Made by a program: the position numbers and the translations under genes. A DNA stretch of 64,000 nt. Origin: Amia ocellicauda. Its lineage: Eukaryota; Chordata; Actinopteri; Amiiformes; Amiidae. Positions within the stretch are counted from its first letter, which is position 1. Each line of letters starts with the position of its first letter. This document shows positions 37,628-49,500 of this stretch, piece by piece. Below the pieces are notes generated by a model. The model saw only the letters and a list, made by a program, of their open reading frames with translations. It was not told where the DNA came from and did not search any database. The stretch is taken from contig NC_089867.1 in assembly GCF_036373705.1 (NCBI RefSeq), forward strand, positions 2,468,001-2,532,000. Reading direction: 5' to 3'.

Positions 37628-38814
37628 CCCAGTATAAACATGGATCCACAGAAAGATGTTCAACCTCCAAAACAGCAACCCATGATTTATATTTGTGGAG
37701 GTAATATGTGTGCTGATTGCAAAGAAAAAAATAAAACGCGTTTACGTATAATACTTAATTTCTGGGCTCATAAATCCTATTGTAAATATAGGGTCGGTAG
37801 GTATCGGTATTGCATTTTATATATTTCAGCTTGTGCGCAGTGTACTACTGAAGATACATTTTCAGAATTTTAAGAAAATGCTGGCTTCCGTGCTATTCCC
37901 TGAAGATTAACAGCATTACCCATACCTTTTAATTTATTTTTTATGTCGTCCCTGTAAAGAGGTTTTAAATCCGATTGGAGTTGGGTTAAATGTGTAAATA
38001 GATGTACAAGGTATTATGTTATCACAGAAAATAGTTTAGTTTGTAGGGGATGCATTATGCGTTATTAAAATTCGTAACTTGCTCTGAATGACGTTAATGT
38101 TTTTGTTGGTTTGTTTTTGGTTTCTTTTGACAGAATGCCATACAGAAAATGAAATTAAAGCGAGGGACCCAATCAGATGCAGAGAATGTGGCTACAGGAT
38201 AATGTATAAGAAAAGGACAAAAAGACGTATCCTTTTGTTAAAACAAAAACATCAACAAATTTCAGTTTGGTTGACAGATATGCAGAGTTCCTGAAACCTT
38301 TCTCACATAATCTTGAAAATGGTCACAATCTTTTAGGCGTTAATGTGTTGCGTAAAAACTACAATACTTATTATTATAAGAAGACTGTTTTTAACTGAAA
38401 GATAAAAACAATAGATGTCAATAAGTGAATGATGAAAAGAGTTTACTCTTTTATATACTGTATTTCAAGAATTATAATCCATATTGTAGCAATATACAAA
38501 CTGAAATACACAATATTCTTGATAGTTAAACTTATGGTTGAATTAACACTTTTTTTTTCTAATACAAACAGTATTTTTGATTTCACTACATAATGGTAGG
38601 TTCTTTTTGATTTCATAATCTGGTTTAATATGATACTTTTACTTTTCAACAAAATCTACATTAAATTCAAGCCTTTTCCATAAGTGTGATTTAATGTTGA
38701 TATATCACAGTGTTTAATCTGTCATGATGTTTGGAATACTCTAATTTCTTCTATTGGTAAAGTTTTCATAACTTAACTGCTCCAACTCCAGTGGTTGTGT
38801 TTGATGCCCGGTGA
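37628..38814 (+). CDS. POLR2K: POLR2K, RNA polymerase subunit RPABC4 (complete; coding from 37640)
   Basis: POLR2K is the small zinc-binding subunit shared by RNA polymerases I, II and III (Rpb12). A noncoding first exon ends at a GTGAGT donor after 37258. The second exon starts at 37628 and has the ATG at 37640. Coding segments are 37640-37700, 38134-38226 and 38792-38814 (stop TGA 38812-38814), giving 58 residues, the exact length of the family. The four zinc cysteines are C19, C22 (ICGEC) and C36, C39 (RCREC). The C-terminal end is KRTKRLVVFDAR, as in human. Without splicing, the frame after 38226 runs on into intron sequence. The last intron starts GTATCCTTTT and has a CTTAAC branch-like site, so it looks U12-type. 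Confidence 0.97.
38227..38791 (+). other. Probable U12-type intron of POLR2K
   Basis: The intron begins GTATCCTTTT, a full match to the minor-spliceosome donor consensus. Near its end it has ACTTAACTG (38771-38779), like the U12 branch site, with the branch A about 14-15 bases before the AG at 38790-38791. It lacks a strong polypyrimidine tract. It interrupts the codon for Leu52 after its first base. Confidence 0.8.
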
Positions 38815-38954
38815 ATTCTCCTGTCTAATGGATCTCTACAGAAGATTAATTTACTTTTTCTTTTGTGTTCCTTTTTTTGTATATTCAGATTTGGTTTACA
38901 CGTAGTCATTACCCAGTGCTCCTAACAGGAATGTAAATTATTGAATAGGTTTGT

Positions 38955-38960
38955 AATAAA
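38955..38960 (+). terminator. Candidate POLR2K poly(A) signal
   Basis: AATAAA lies about 140 bases after the POLR2K stop, a typical distance for this short gene. Confidence 0.6.
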
Positions 38961-39689
38961 AATAACAAAACCACCAAACTCTTCTGTATGTTTATTATGA
39001 TGTTACTTTTTTGGGTGTGAAATTACATATTTCCTCTTAATGTTGTAATAGTAAGTTGAGAACAGTGTTGAAATCCAGCAAAGATGTCTCACTGTTAGTA
39101 GAGCTGACTACTATAATAGTAGTGAAACTGATGTTGCCTATATCTCTGGAATTGTGTTGTGTTAGTTGTGAGTGCTGTGTTGTTATGGAATAGGATGTGA
39201 CTGGACCTCTGGAAACTCACATTTTTCTGTTGTGCAGCAGGTGCAGAGATTTCCATGTACACTAGTACATACTGTATGTCGCCGTATCGGGGTGGGGGTT
39301 TTAGAGTTAGCCCTCGAGCACAGAGCCATTAAGAGTTTGAATCATTGAGTCATTGAGCTGCTGGGGTTTGGGTTATTGTATGTATATTTTAATTGTTATT
39401 TCTAATTTCTTTACACTTTCTCCATTATCATTTGTAAATGAACATTAAATGAATAATTTGAGTCCCAATATTCTTATTTCTAAGGGTGGCTTACAAATAA
39501 GTCTAACCTTGCAAACACTGTATTAAGACTTTTGGAATTTAATTTAATTTGAATAGAGAAATGTACCAGACCTGGTACTGAATCATTTAAACTGTTGAAC
39601 CATCATAATTGTATTGAAAAATTCCACCTTACATCGATTCGCCCCCCTTAAATGGGTCTGTGCCCTCCCTCTGCTACCCCATTCAAAAT
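38961..39689. other. POLR2K downstream flank, nothing recognised
   Basis: AT-rich sequence between the POLR2K poly(A) signal and the repeat array. No gene or element was recognised. Confidence 0.5.
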
Positions 39690-39813
39690 GCTTCCTACCT
39701 ACCTACATACATAATGTACAATTCTATATTTCCTTGTCTCTCACCACTTTCTCATTCACCCATTACAGCCGAGTCAGCGATGACATCACAGAGCACAAAC
39801 ATGTTCTGTCCGT

Positions 39814-39865
<52 letters not shown>

Positions 39866-41850
39866 TCATTGGCATATCAAAGATGACATCACAGTAACCT
39901 GCTTTTATATCCTCAATCTGTCAGTCAGTCAGGCTGGCTGGCTGGCTCATAGGCAGGTCTGCACTGCATTTTTCAACCCAATAATTAAAGGAGGTGCATA
40001 GCGCACTGCCCCAGTCCCCCTCCTTAGTCCCTCAATTCAATTCAACTCAACTAAATTTCATTCACTTCACTTCACTTCAAGAGAGTTTATTGCCATGAAT
40101 TACAATCAGCTGTGTGGCCACTCATTCCTACCTACATACAAAATAGAGAAAACAAAATCTGAAATTGAATACTACCAGTCTATCTCTCCTTCTCTCTCTT
40201 TACTATCAAACTCATAAATTGTAGCCTAGTCAGGGATGACACCACAGAGCACATACATGCTCTGTCCCTCCCTCCCACTGACCAGCATTTATATCCTCAG
40301 TCAGTCAGTCAGGCTAGCTGGCTTGGCTGGCAGGCTGACAGTTTCGTCTGCACTGCATTTTTCAACCCCCAAATTAAAGGGGGTGCAGAGCACACTCCCT
40401 CATTCCCCCTCCCTCCTTCAATTCAATTCAAATCAATTCAATTTAATTCAAGAGACTTTATTGCCATGACTTACAATCACCTGTGTGTCCATTACTTCCT
40501 ACCTGCATACATAATAGAGACAAATATAACAGTCATCACAGTGACCAGCATTTACATTCTCGGCCGTCAGTCAGTCAGTCAGGCTAGCTGGCTTGGGTGT
40601 TTGGCTGGCTGGCTGACAGGCAGGTCTGCACTGCATTTTTAAACCCAATAATTAAATGAGGTGCATAGTGCACTGCCCCAGCCCCCCCCTCACTCCCTCA
40701 ATTCAATTCAATTCAATTCAAGAGACTTTATTGTCATGACTTACAATCAGCAGTGTGTGCACTGCTACATTCCTACATTCCTACATTCCTACCTACATTC
40801 ATCATATATTAAAAACAATCTCAATAAAAAACATACCAGTCTATTTCTACTTCTCGCACTACACTCTTTCACCCATTGTAGCCCAGTCAGTGATGACATC
40901 ACAGAGCACATACATGCAATGTCCCTCCCTCCCTGTCTCTCTCACCTCATTGGCAGATCAGCGATGACATCACAGTGACCAGCATTTATATGCTCAGTCA
41001 GTCAGTCAGTCAGTCATGCTAGCAGTCTTGGGTGGCTGGCTGGCTGGCTGGCTGGCTGGCGGGCGGACAGGCAGGTCTGCACTGCCTTTTTAAACCCAAA
41101 AAATAGAGAAGGTGCATAGTGCACTGTCCCAGTTCCCCTCCTCACTCCCTCAATTCAATTGAACTCAGCTCAATTCAATTCAATTCAATTCACTTGACTT
41201 CAATTCAAGAGAGTTTATTGCCATGACTTACAATCATCTGTGTGGCCACTCATTCCTACCTACATACAAAAGAGAAAACAAAATCTGAAATTGAATACTA
41301 CCAGTATATCTGTCCTTCTCTCTCTTTACTATCTGACTCATCAATTGTAGCCCAGTCAGGGATGACACCACAGAGCACATACATTCTCTGTCCCGCCCTC
41401 CCTCTATCTCTCACCTGATTGGCAGATCAGTGATGACATCACAGTGACCACCATTTATATGCTCAGTCAGTCAATCATTCATTCTGTCAGTCATCATGCT
41501 AGCTGGCTTGGCTGTTTGGTTGATTGGCTAGCTGGCTGACAGGCAGGTCTGCACTACAGTTTTCAACCCAATAAATAAAGGAGGTGAATAGTATACTGCT
41601 CCAGTCCCCCTCCTCACTCCCTTAATTCACTTCACTTCAATTCAATTCAAGAGAGTTGATTGCCATGACTTACAATAAGCTGTGTGTTCACTCCGTCCTA
41701 CCTACATACATAATAAAGACAAAACTAACAGAATATGAATAATTAAAGTCTAAATCTCAGTATAAAACATATCAGTGTATTTTTCCTTCTCGCTCTACAC
41801 TATCTCTTTCACCCATTGTAGACGAGCCAGCGATGACATCAAAGAGCACA

Positions 41851-43071
41851 TACACCGATCAGCCATAACATTATGACCACTTGCCTAATATTGTGTAGGT
41901 CCCCCTTTTGCCGCCAAAACAGCCCTGACCAGTCGTGGCATGGACTCCACTAGACCTCTGAAGGTGTGCTGTGGTATCTGGCACCAAGATGTTAGCAGCA
42001 GATCCTTTAAGTTCTGTAAGTTGTGAGGTGGGGCCTCCATGGATCGGACTGTTTGTCCAGCACATCCCACAGATGCTCGATTGGAATGAGATCTGGGGAA
42101 TTTGGAGGCCAAGTCAACACCTTGAACTCATTGTTGTATTCCTCAAACCATTCCTGAACCATTTTTGCTTTGTGGCAGGGTGCATTATCCTGCTGAAAAA
42201 GGCCAATGCCATCAGGGAATACTGTTTCCATGAAAGGGTGTACATGGTCTGCAACAATGCTTAGGTAGATGGTACGTGTGAAAGTAACATCCACATGAAT
42301 GGCAGGACCCAAGGTTTCCCAGCAGAACATTGCCCAAAGCATCACACTGCCTCCGCCGGCTTGCCTTCTTCCCATAGTGCATCCTGGTGCCATGTGTTCT
42401 CCAGGTAAGCGATGCACACGCACCCGGCCATACACGTGATGTAAATGAAAACGTGATTCATCAGACCAGGGCACCTTCTTCCATTGCTCGGTGGTCCAGT
42501 TCTGATGCTCACGTGCCCATTGTAGGCGCTTTTGGCAGTGGACAGGGGTCAGCATGGGCACCCTGACTGGTCTGCGGCCACGCAGCCCCATACGCAACAA
42601 ACTGCGATGCACTGTGTGTTCTGACACCTTTCTATTAGAACCAGCATGAACTTTTTCAGCAATTTGAGCTACAGTAGCTCGTCTGTTGGATCGGACCACA
42701 CGGGCCAGCCTTCGCTCCCCACGTGCATCAATGAGCCTTGGCCGCCCATGACCCTGTCGCCGGTTCACCACTTTTTCCTTCCTTGGACCACTTTTGATAA
42801 GTACTGACCACTGCAGACCAGGAACACCCCACAAGAGCTGCAGTTTTGGAGATGCTCTGACCCAGTCGTCTAGCCATCAAAATTTGGCCCTTGTCAAAGT
42901 CGCTCAGATCCTTACGCTTGCCCATTTTTCCTGCTTCTAACACATCAACTTTGAGGACAAAATGTTCACTTGCTGTATAATATATCCCACCCACTGACAG
43001 GTGACATGATAACGAGATCAGTGTTTTCACTTCACCTGTCAGTGGTCATAATGTTATAGCTGATTGGTTTA
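41851..43071 (-). mobile_element. Nearly full-length Tc1/mariner element inserted in the tandem array
   Basis: Termini TACACCGATCAGCCATAACA (left) and, inverted at the right, GTTATAGCTGATTGGTTTA have TA at each end. The minus strand carries a transposase. Its N-terminal part starts near 42925 ([14 protein letters not shown]). The remainder reads through LSRSNRR-like and [21 protein letters not shown] and [13 protein letters not shown] motifs to GGPTQY near 41885. One frameshift lies near 42785 and another near 42060, so it is inactive. All three DDE residues are visible. It represents the parent type of the deleted copies at 8855 and 53386. Confidence 0.92.
41885..42930 (-). pseudogene. Tc1 transposase with two frameshifts
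   Basis: Three overlapping open frames cover one transposase: 42728-42930 (paired-like DNA-binding start), 42007-42834 (most of the protein, with [11 protein letters not shown] and the NPIEHLW-like IPIEHLWDV) and 41885-42060 (C-terminal end to the stop). The frame breaks fall near 42785 and 42060. The NP before IEHLW is IP here, a substitution next to the catalytic Glu. Confidence 0.88.
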
Positions 43072-43409
43072 CATGCACTGTTCCTCCCTCCCTGTCTCTC
43101 TCACCTCATTGGCGGATCAGCGATGACATCACAGTGACCAGCATTTATATGCTCAGTCAGTCAATCTGTCAGACTAGCTGCCGTGGCTGGCTGGCTGGCA
43201 GGCTGGTGGACAGGCAGGTCTGCATTTTTCAACCCAATTATTAAAGGAGGTGCATAGTGCACTGTCCAAGTCCCCCTCCTCACTCGCTCAATTCAATTCA
43301 ATTTAATCTTATTCAATTGATTGCCATGACTTACAATCAGCAGTGTGGCAACTGCAACTACCTACATACATTCCTACCTTCATTCATAAGAAAGAATTTG
43401 AATATGGGT

Positions 43410-44135
43410 TATCGTTTTCCAGACCGGCTCCCACACTCTTTGGACCCATGGAATGCACACAAGCACTCCATACAAAACTCAAAGGCACAATCTTCCTGAC
43501 TGCATATGCCTTGCTTCTTGACAGGGTGACACTTGGCAGGACACAGCCTTAAAGTCATCGTTGAAGAATGTTTTGGGAACCTGCAAATTGAGAGTGAACA
43601 GATGTAGTAGTAGTCTATGTAGAAGTAGTAGTCAGTCATGTTTTGAAAAGTGACTTTGATCATGCTAATGTCTATATTGCAAACATTTAACTAATAAAAT
43701 GTAACAATTTGTTAAAGTCTCAAAATAACCCTGTATACCTGAAACAAGGTAATTCAAACAGCTTCTTAAATCAGTATTCTTTCATAGACTTTTCTTCCCT
43801 TAATAATTTAGCTTAGAATTAATTTAGTGCTCCACAGCAAACATGCAAATCACTGAACTGAATAAAAGAGCTTTCAAACAAATAATTTAGCATATTCTCT
43901 TCAGGCCTCTAACAAGTTACATAACATGCAACAGTATTCAGACCCTCTCAGTTTTCACATTTTGTTGCTTTAAAGCTTGCAGTCATGACATTTGTACAAT
44001 GCTAACACACAACCTATTCCACACAGCAAAACAAGAAAGTAAATAGAGACTTAATATGAAATAATATTGGAAAAGTCATGATTGCATAACTATTCAAAAC
44101 CTTTGGTGCAGAAAACCTAAATTCAGGCCTCTGTC
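43410..44135 (-). pseudogene. Segmental duplicate of FBXO43 last exon and adjoining intron
   Basis: Positions 43411-43541 match the FBXO43 zinc-binding exon (30995-31125) with about five differences in 131 bases. The intron next to it also matches with more differences and indels (43581-44135 against 31179-31640), so this is a DNA-level copy and not a retrocopy. It lies in the same orientation about 12.4 kb away. The copy keeps [17 protein letters not shown] and [15 protein letters not shown]. It lacks the first CxxC pair because of a small deletion that shifts the frame, and stops at GSRSGKR where the tandem array begins. The C-terminal Arg-Leu tail is absent. It should not make a working protein. 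Confidence 0.92.
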
Positions 44136-44190
44136 TCAAAGCCCACATGGAGTTTGCAACAAAGCACCCCAGTGATCCTACAAAAATTAC

Positions 44191-44277
44191 ATAACCCTGC
44201 AGGCCGAGGCCATAGTATCCATCACAACAGTGCTCTGCCCAGTGCTGGAATGGTTTTCAAACAAAATTAATTAATTT
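44191..44277. repeat. Left arm of an 87-bp inverted repeat
   Basis: From ATAACCCTGCAGGCCGAGG to AATTAATTAATTT this segment is the reverse complement of 44874-44960 with about four differences. The arms are separated by about 596 bp of AT-rich sequence. No target-site duplication was identified. Confidence 0.92.
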
Positions 44278-44873
44278 GCCTGAAGTTATGTCAGAGTAAC
44301 AGAAATTGTGGCCTACAATGGCATCTTCTGTTGGAGATGAAATTATACAAATGAACTATGGGAAAATTTAATACTTTGTCACCAGTTTACCTTATTCATT
44401 TTGTCAGAAATATTTAATATGTATGTTCAAAGACAAGAAAGCATAGTGCTATCAGTTTTTCTCTTTTCATAAGACATTATTTTTTTGTTGTACTTTGCTG
44501 GTAAATCCAGAATACATTCCTGAATTTATTATCTGGTTTCTATGGAAACAATAGGTTATAGAATTTTCATATTGTAATGCCATGTTCTAGAACATTAATC
44601 ATAGTTAACTAAGTTAACTAATTTATTCTGCAATCAGAGAAACTAAAACCAGCACTTACATTCTTGTAATTTAATTTATATTCTAAAACCCAAAAAAAAA
44701 GTCTTTCTACATTTTCTTGTTAAGTATTGACAATATTCTATTTATAAAGATGATCTAAATAAGGGTGAAAATCTTCAACTTTAAGACTTAGTGACACCTC
44801 CAAATATATTTTTAATTGTACATGGGTACATACAGGTAAAATTTATTTCTGTTCCTCTCATATAGCTAGAGGG

Positions 44874-44960
44874 AAATTAATTAATTTTGTTTGAAAACCA
44901 TTTCAGCACTGGGCAGAGCGCTGTTGTGATGGATACTATGGCCTCGGCTGCAGGGTTACT
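44874..44960. repeat. Right arm of an 87-bp inverted repeat
   Basis: Reverse complement of 44191-44277. It contains a T-rich to CAG transition (CCATTTCAG at about 44900-44908) followed by an open frame with a cysteine-rich stretch (WAERCCDGYYGLGC). Confidence 0.92.
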
Positions 44961-45426
44961 CCACCTCCATTACTTATTCCAAGAAAACCAACCGTGGCAA
45001 CACGGTCTTCTGGGAATCGTTCCCCCACAGAATTATCCTGAAGAGGGACTGGCCTCATCCCTCTGTTGCCTCCCCATCCTCTGCCATGTGTCCTCGTAAA
45101 CAGAGAGGTGCTGAGGCCATGGGGAAGGGGAGGTTGCAGTCAGATGGAAAACTCACAGGGACATTCTGGCAGTGCAGCCCTGGAGAAGGCCAGGGACTTT
45201 CCTGTGGCCCTTGTGTCTCCATAGTCAATGCAGAGGTACGGTGGGGCAGGTGAAAGATGGGCAGTGTTGATCAGTGGTATCGCAGGTGTGTCTCTTTGTC
45301 TCAGGTGGAGGAGAGATGGCTGGAGGAGAACTGTACACAGAATTATTCCCTCATTAACCCACAGAAGACCCAAATGGAGACCCTACAGCCTGGCCAGGGA
45401 AGTACCCCCAGCCCCACTAGCACGTG
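44909..45426 (+). other. Unrecognised reading frames with splice-like signals
   Basis: Three pieces look coding-like. After an acceptor-like CCATTTCAG, frame 44909-45054 gives WAERCCDGYYGLGC then a Pro-rich stretch; paired cysteines with GYYG resemble the end of EMI or EGF-type extracellular domains. In another frame, 44963-45233 is open (TNRGNTVFWESFPHR, GTFWQCSPGEGQGLSCGPC) up to AGAG/GTACGG. A T-rich acceptor (CTCTTTGTCTCAG) at 45304 begins VEERWLEENCTQNYSL in matching phase and runs to a stop at about 45424-45426. The family is not recognised. This could be a gene relic or chance in GC-richer sequence. Confidence 0.3.
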
Positions 45427-45429
45427 AGA

Positions 45430-46567
45430 GGACAGGGATCACTATCGAATTATTTAATGCTCTTATTCAATACAAATATTGATTTATGTTTTTTAATGAT
45501 TATTTCATATTTCCTTATTCAAACGCAATAGCACTAACACATTGCTGTATAACTAGTTTTAACCCCCCGCCCCATTACAAAACTCCTTTGTCACATGTGA
45601 GGGTAAATAATGACACAAACTGCAGTTTATTATGAGGCTGACCAAGCGCTACGGTGTCCATGGCAGCGCACCGCACTCCATGGCCGCCTTCGGTTAGTTT
45701 TACTTCTGAGACCAAGAGTATAGGCATAATTAAACACCAACGGTATACATTCAGTTTTAACTAAGGTGACGGTACTACTCAATCTGTTTTGGTAAGTTAT
45801 TTTCAAATATATTGTTAACTAGCAACATTGCATTTGCAATCTTAGATGACCCTAAGTGTTATGCAATTATTTTAAACATAATGCAAAACAGTCTCTCTCT
45901 TTTTAAAACCCACTGGATGAAATACAGAAGTATATCTGCCTTTTTTTTTTATTCGTTTGCTGAAAATAACGCCGGTGCAAATGTGCATCTAATCTCACTT
46001 TCGAAGGAGTTTACATTCGTGGAGGCACTTTCTCTGCACACATTTTCGTCACTTTACTACTGACGAAAATATAATTAAAAAAATGTATATTCATATATTT
46101 GTACCGATGTTATAAAGAGCATGCTGATTAACTGCATGCCTCGCACCTGACACTACGTCTGATTCTAGAACATTCTGCCTTTGTCAGGTAGTGAGAAAGC
46201 AAATTAAGTTTCTCAATTTGAATGATAAAAATGATGAAGACGCCCAGTTATCCAAGGCGACGTAGGTGATTTTGTATAAACTACTTTTTGAGGTTATGTT
46301 TTCATCTTCTATTGTAATTTTCATTGCGAAGGGATGATCACAAGGAGTTCGTTTTCTAAGGTGTAAATGCCTTACAACACATTGAAACTATTACTTTTGT
46401 TACTGCTGTAATGATTATTTTCGTCGTTATTTTGGAGTGTCAGGGGTTTACTATACTTGTTTCATCGGGTGTTATTTATTTACAGGTACGCAGACATTGT
46501 TTTTATAAATGCATATTGAAATCACTATTCACATTAATGTTATATGCATAAGTTCAATTTAGCAGCC
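45430..46567. other. SPAG1 upstream region
   Basis: The presumed SPAG1 promoter and 5' UTR lie here. A GC-richer patch at about 45640-45700 includes two CCATGG motifs. A SINE-like motif AGACGCCCAGTTATCCAAGG lies at 46239-46258. A transcription start cannot be fixed from sequence. Confidence 0.4.
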
Positions 46568-49500
46568 ATGAGTGCTGAGCAGATTTCCTCGCTGTTGGAT
46601 CGGGGAGTGACAAAAAACTGCCCAATTCCCGTGGATCATTTGGACTACGCTTTCATAGAGTATTGCACTGACGTGAAGTATCTGGAAAGGATACTGAGAG
46701 TGTTAAGGTAAATTGCCAATATTATAATCTAAAATTATTATTTTAACTAAAAATTTATTATTTCAAGAACTGCAATGCTTTTGAGTGGATTTTGGCAGAC
46801 TTGGTATTTTTATGCCACATACGCATTATTTGCTTAGTAAAGGCCTGTAGATTATTTTTTAAAATATTAATAAATAACAATACTAGTAATGGATTGGTAG
46901 GGAGTGCCTTTGAATGTTCAAACTCTGCAAGATGAAGTTAAGTTTAGTCTTCTTTGAACCTGTTGTGCATCTTTGCTGAAGTAATGGAGAATTTCTAAGT
47001 GTGGCCTTTCCCACCTGGTTTGTATTGGAGGTCTGGTGAGGAAGGGTTATACCCTCATCTCACCGAGTTCTGTGAGAAGCACATCGAAAAGCTGGATCCC
47101 AGAAGCCGAACTCTTCGGAAAGATCAGCCTCCAGCTACAGCAGCCAGCTTTTCCTCAGAAGAGTGGTCAGAAATCGCCAACGATTTAAAGGTACGGGAAG
47201 AGAAGTGAGCCTCGCTGTCTGGGTTTGTAAGTTAAGGAGCCTATTTTCAAAGGAGATCTACAGTTTGGTGTGCATCCTAATGATCTGTCTCCTCTTAAGA
47301 CTGTTGTGGGATTGCTTGTCCAGAAGTTCAGTACTTAAGTAGGAGAATATCTAGCTAATGCAAGTGAAAATGCTCAAAATTGTTTGATACTAAATGTGTT
47401 GTTTTGAACAAATAGTATCTACAGTAATGCATAGTTACTGCAAACGACTGTGTCACCGGGTTTAACAAAAATAATAATTAAAAAAATAAATCCCACATGG
47501 CATACCCATTCATTAAGCTGCTGTTTTAGTATTGTCCTCCTGCATAGTGGGGACAGATATTTTGTAAAAATATGTTACTAGTAGTGGCTGCAAAGTCAGT
47601 TACCAATCGTATACTATACTGTGTAAGTGCAAGTGTCTAGACTTATATGTAATAGATTTATCAGCTAGTTTATTTTTAAATTAAGCAAAATAGTATAGTC
47701 TTATAGTGGAATGTAGGTTTAACATATACTACGAAGTAGGTTACATCATTTTTCAAAGCTATTAACACTTATAATTAGAGTAAATATATGAAAAATCTGC
47801 ACATCCACGGTCTAATAAAATACTCTTTTCTGTTGCATTCTTGACAGAATTGGACAAATGAAGTTAAACAGAATGAAGCTGAACTTAAACACCTGGTTGT
47901 TTTGGAAGATGTAGAAAACGTGCCACCGGTGCGTGGGTCAAATTTCTCTGTTCCTTTAACACAGGTAAAATGATGTCTGTTGATTACTACATACACCACA
48001 GTAATTGTAAGCACTATTTAGCCTGACTTTTGTATGTATATACAGTGCCTAGCAAAAGTATTCAGACCCTCTCACAGTTTCACATTTTGTTGCTTTAATT
48101 GTAGCTTGCAAACATGACATTCAGGTGCCCAAAATGACCTTACTGAGCCACACAATTAGTTGAATGGTCTTTGTCTGTGTGCAATAATAGTGGTTCTCAT
48201 GTTCTCAGAATAAAGACACTGGTCTCTGTGAGATTGTTTGGTCAATGGTTTGGTAATGAATTTCAAGCAAAGACTCGACCATGAAGACCAAGGAGCTTTA
48301 AAAGCAAGTCAGGAATAATGTAATTGAAAAGCACAGACCGAGTTGAAGCGTACAAAAAAATATATAAATTTCTTTGTATGCCTGTGTCTACTCAGTCATC
48401 AAGAAATGGATGGTGCGTTGTATCACCCAGACACTGTCTATATCAGGTTGTCCCTCCAAACTGAGCAGCTGGGAAAGAAGGAGACTAGTCAGGGATGCCA
48501 CTGTGAGGCCAATGGCAACTTTGAAAGAGCCAAGGAGATGTATCAACAATATCCAGAACACTTCACAAAACTAGCCTGTATGGTAGGGTGGCCAGATGGA
48601 AGCCATTACTAAAAAACAAAGCATCTGAGAAATCCTACAAAAATGTGGCAAAATTGGTTGTGGTCAAATGAGACCAAATTGGAACTTTTTGGTCTAAACG
48701 CCAACTGTTGACTTTGTGCAGATGTAACACCGCACATCTCACAGCACCATCCGGTCGGTGGCAGTATCATGCTATGGGGATGCTTCTACTCAGCAGGGAC
48801 TGGAAAATTCTCCTTTCAGCAGGACAATGATCCAAAAGTACAAGGTCAAAACTTCACTGGAGTGGCTAGAGAAAAAGAAAGTGAATGGCCCTGTCAAAGT
48901 TTTGACTTTGAAATCTGCTGTACTTAAGCAATCCCCAAGCAAATTGAGAGAGTTTGAGCAAGTTTGCCAAAAAAAAAAAAAAAAATTGGCACAAATTGCA
49001 CCAAACCAGTGTGCAAAATTGATAGACTTACCCAAAAAGCTGTATTTGCTGCCGCTAATTGCTGCTAAAGGTGCTTCTACCAAATATTGATTTGAGGGGT
49101 CTGAACATATATATATTTTTTACTGTAACTTATGTTACCCTAAAAGGTCTTCAGCTTGAGCATTCAAGTTTTAAAGAAAATATGTTTAAAGAAATGTGTG
49201 CATCATTTTGTACTTTCACAAAATGTGATACCATAGGAAGGATCGGAATACTTTTGCAAGAACTATGTGAGTATAATATAAGTATAGATAGAATTTGCTA
49301 CCGGAAAAAGTGGAACAATATGGGATATGTGTGTTTGTGTTCATATTTATTTAAAGCAAGTGCTATACTAATCAATTTCACTACATTCCCTTAAGTTATG
49401 CCACTCTTTGTTCACTCTAGTATAATTCTAAATTATTACTGAATTATTTGGGTGGAGTGGTCTTGGAAGAATAATTTCATGGTGATTTTGTTAATATAGC

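Larger units (their letters stand above)
39690..43409. repeat. Tandem array of complex units, interrupted by a Tc1 element
   Basis: A composite unit recurs. In order it has CCTACCTACATACATAAT, a CT-rich block, GATGACATCACAGAGCAC, TCACCTCATTGGCAGATCA, GATGACATCACAGTGACC, a CAGT/GGCT-rich block, CAGGCAGGTCTGCACTGC, a CAATTCAATTC pentamer run and TTTATTGCCATGACTTACAA. The last anchor occurs near 40091, 40461, 40731, 41218, 41661 and 43320. Spacings are about 270-490 bp, and about 440 bp for the final pair once the 1.22-kb Tc1 insertion is removed. A (CT)n run lies at 39821-39861. The array has no credible coding frame. It ends abruptly at the FBXO43-derived segment. Confidence 0.9.

Noticed and set aside
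38088..38294. 68-residue frame as an alternative POLR2K C-terminus
   Set aside because: It reads through the donor at 38227 into the intron; splicing to 38792 restores the conserved LVVFDAR end.
39614..40978. Ser/Leu-rich frames in the tandem array
   Set aside because: They are translations of CT-rich and CAGT-rich repeats and change frame between units.
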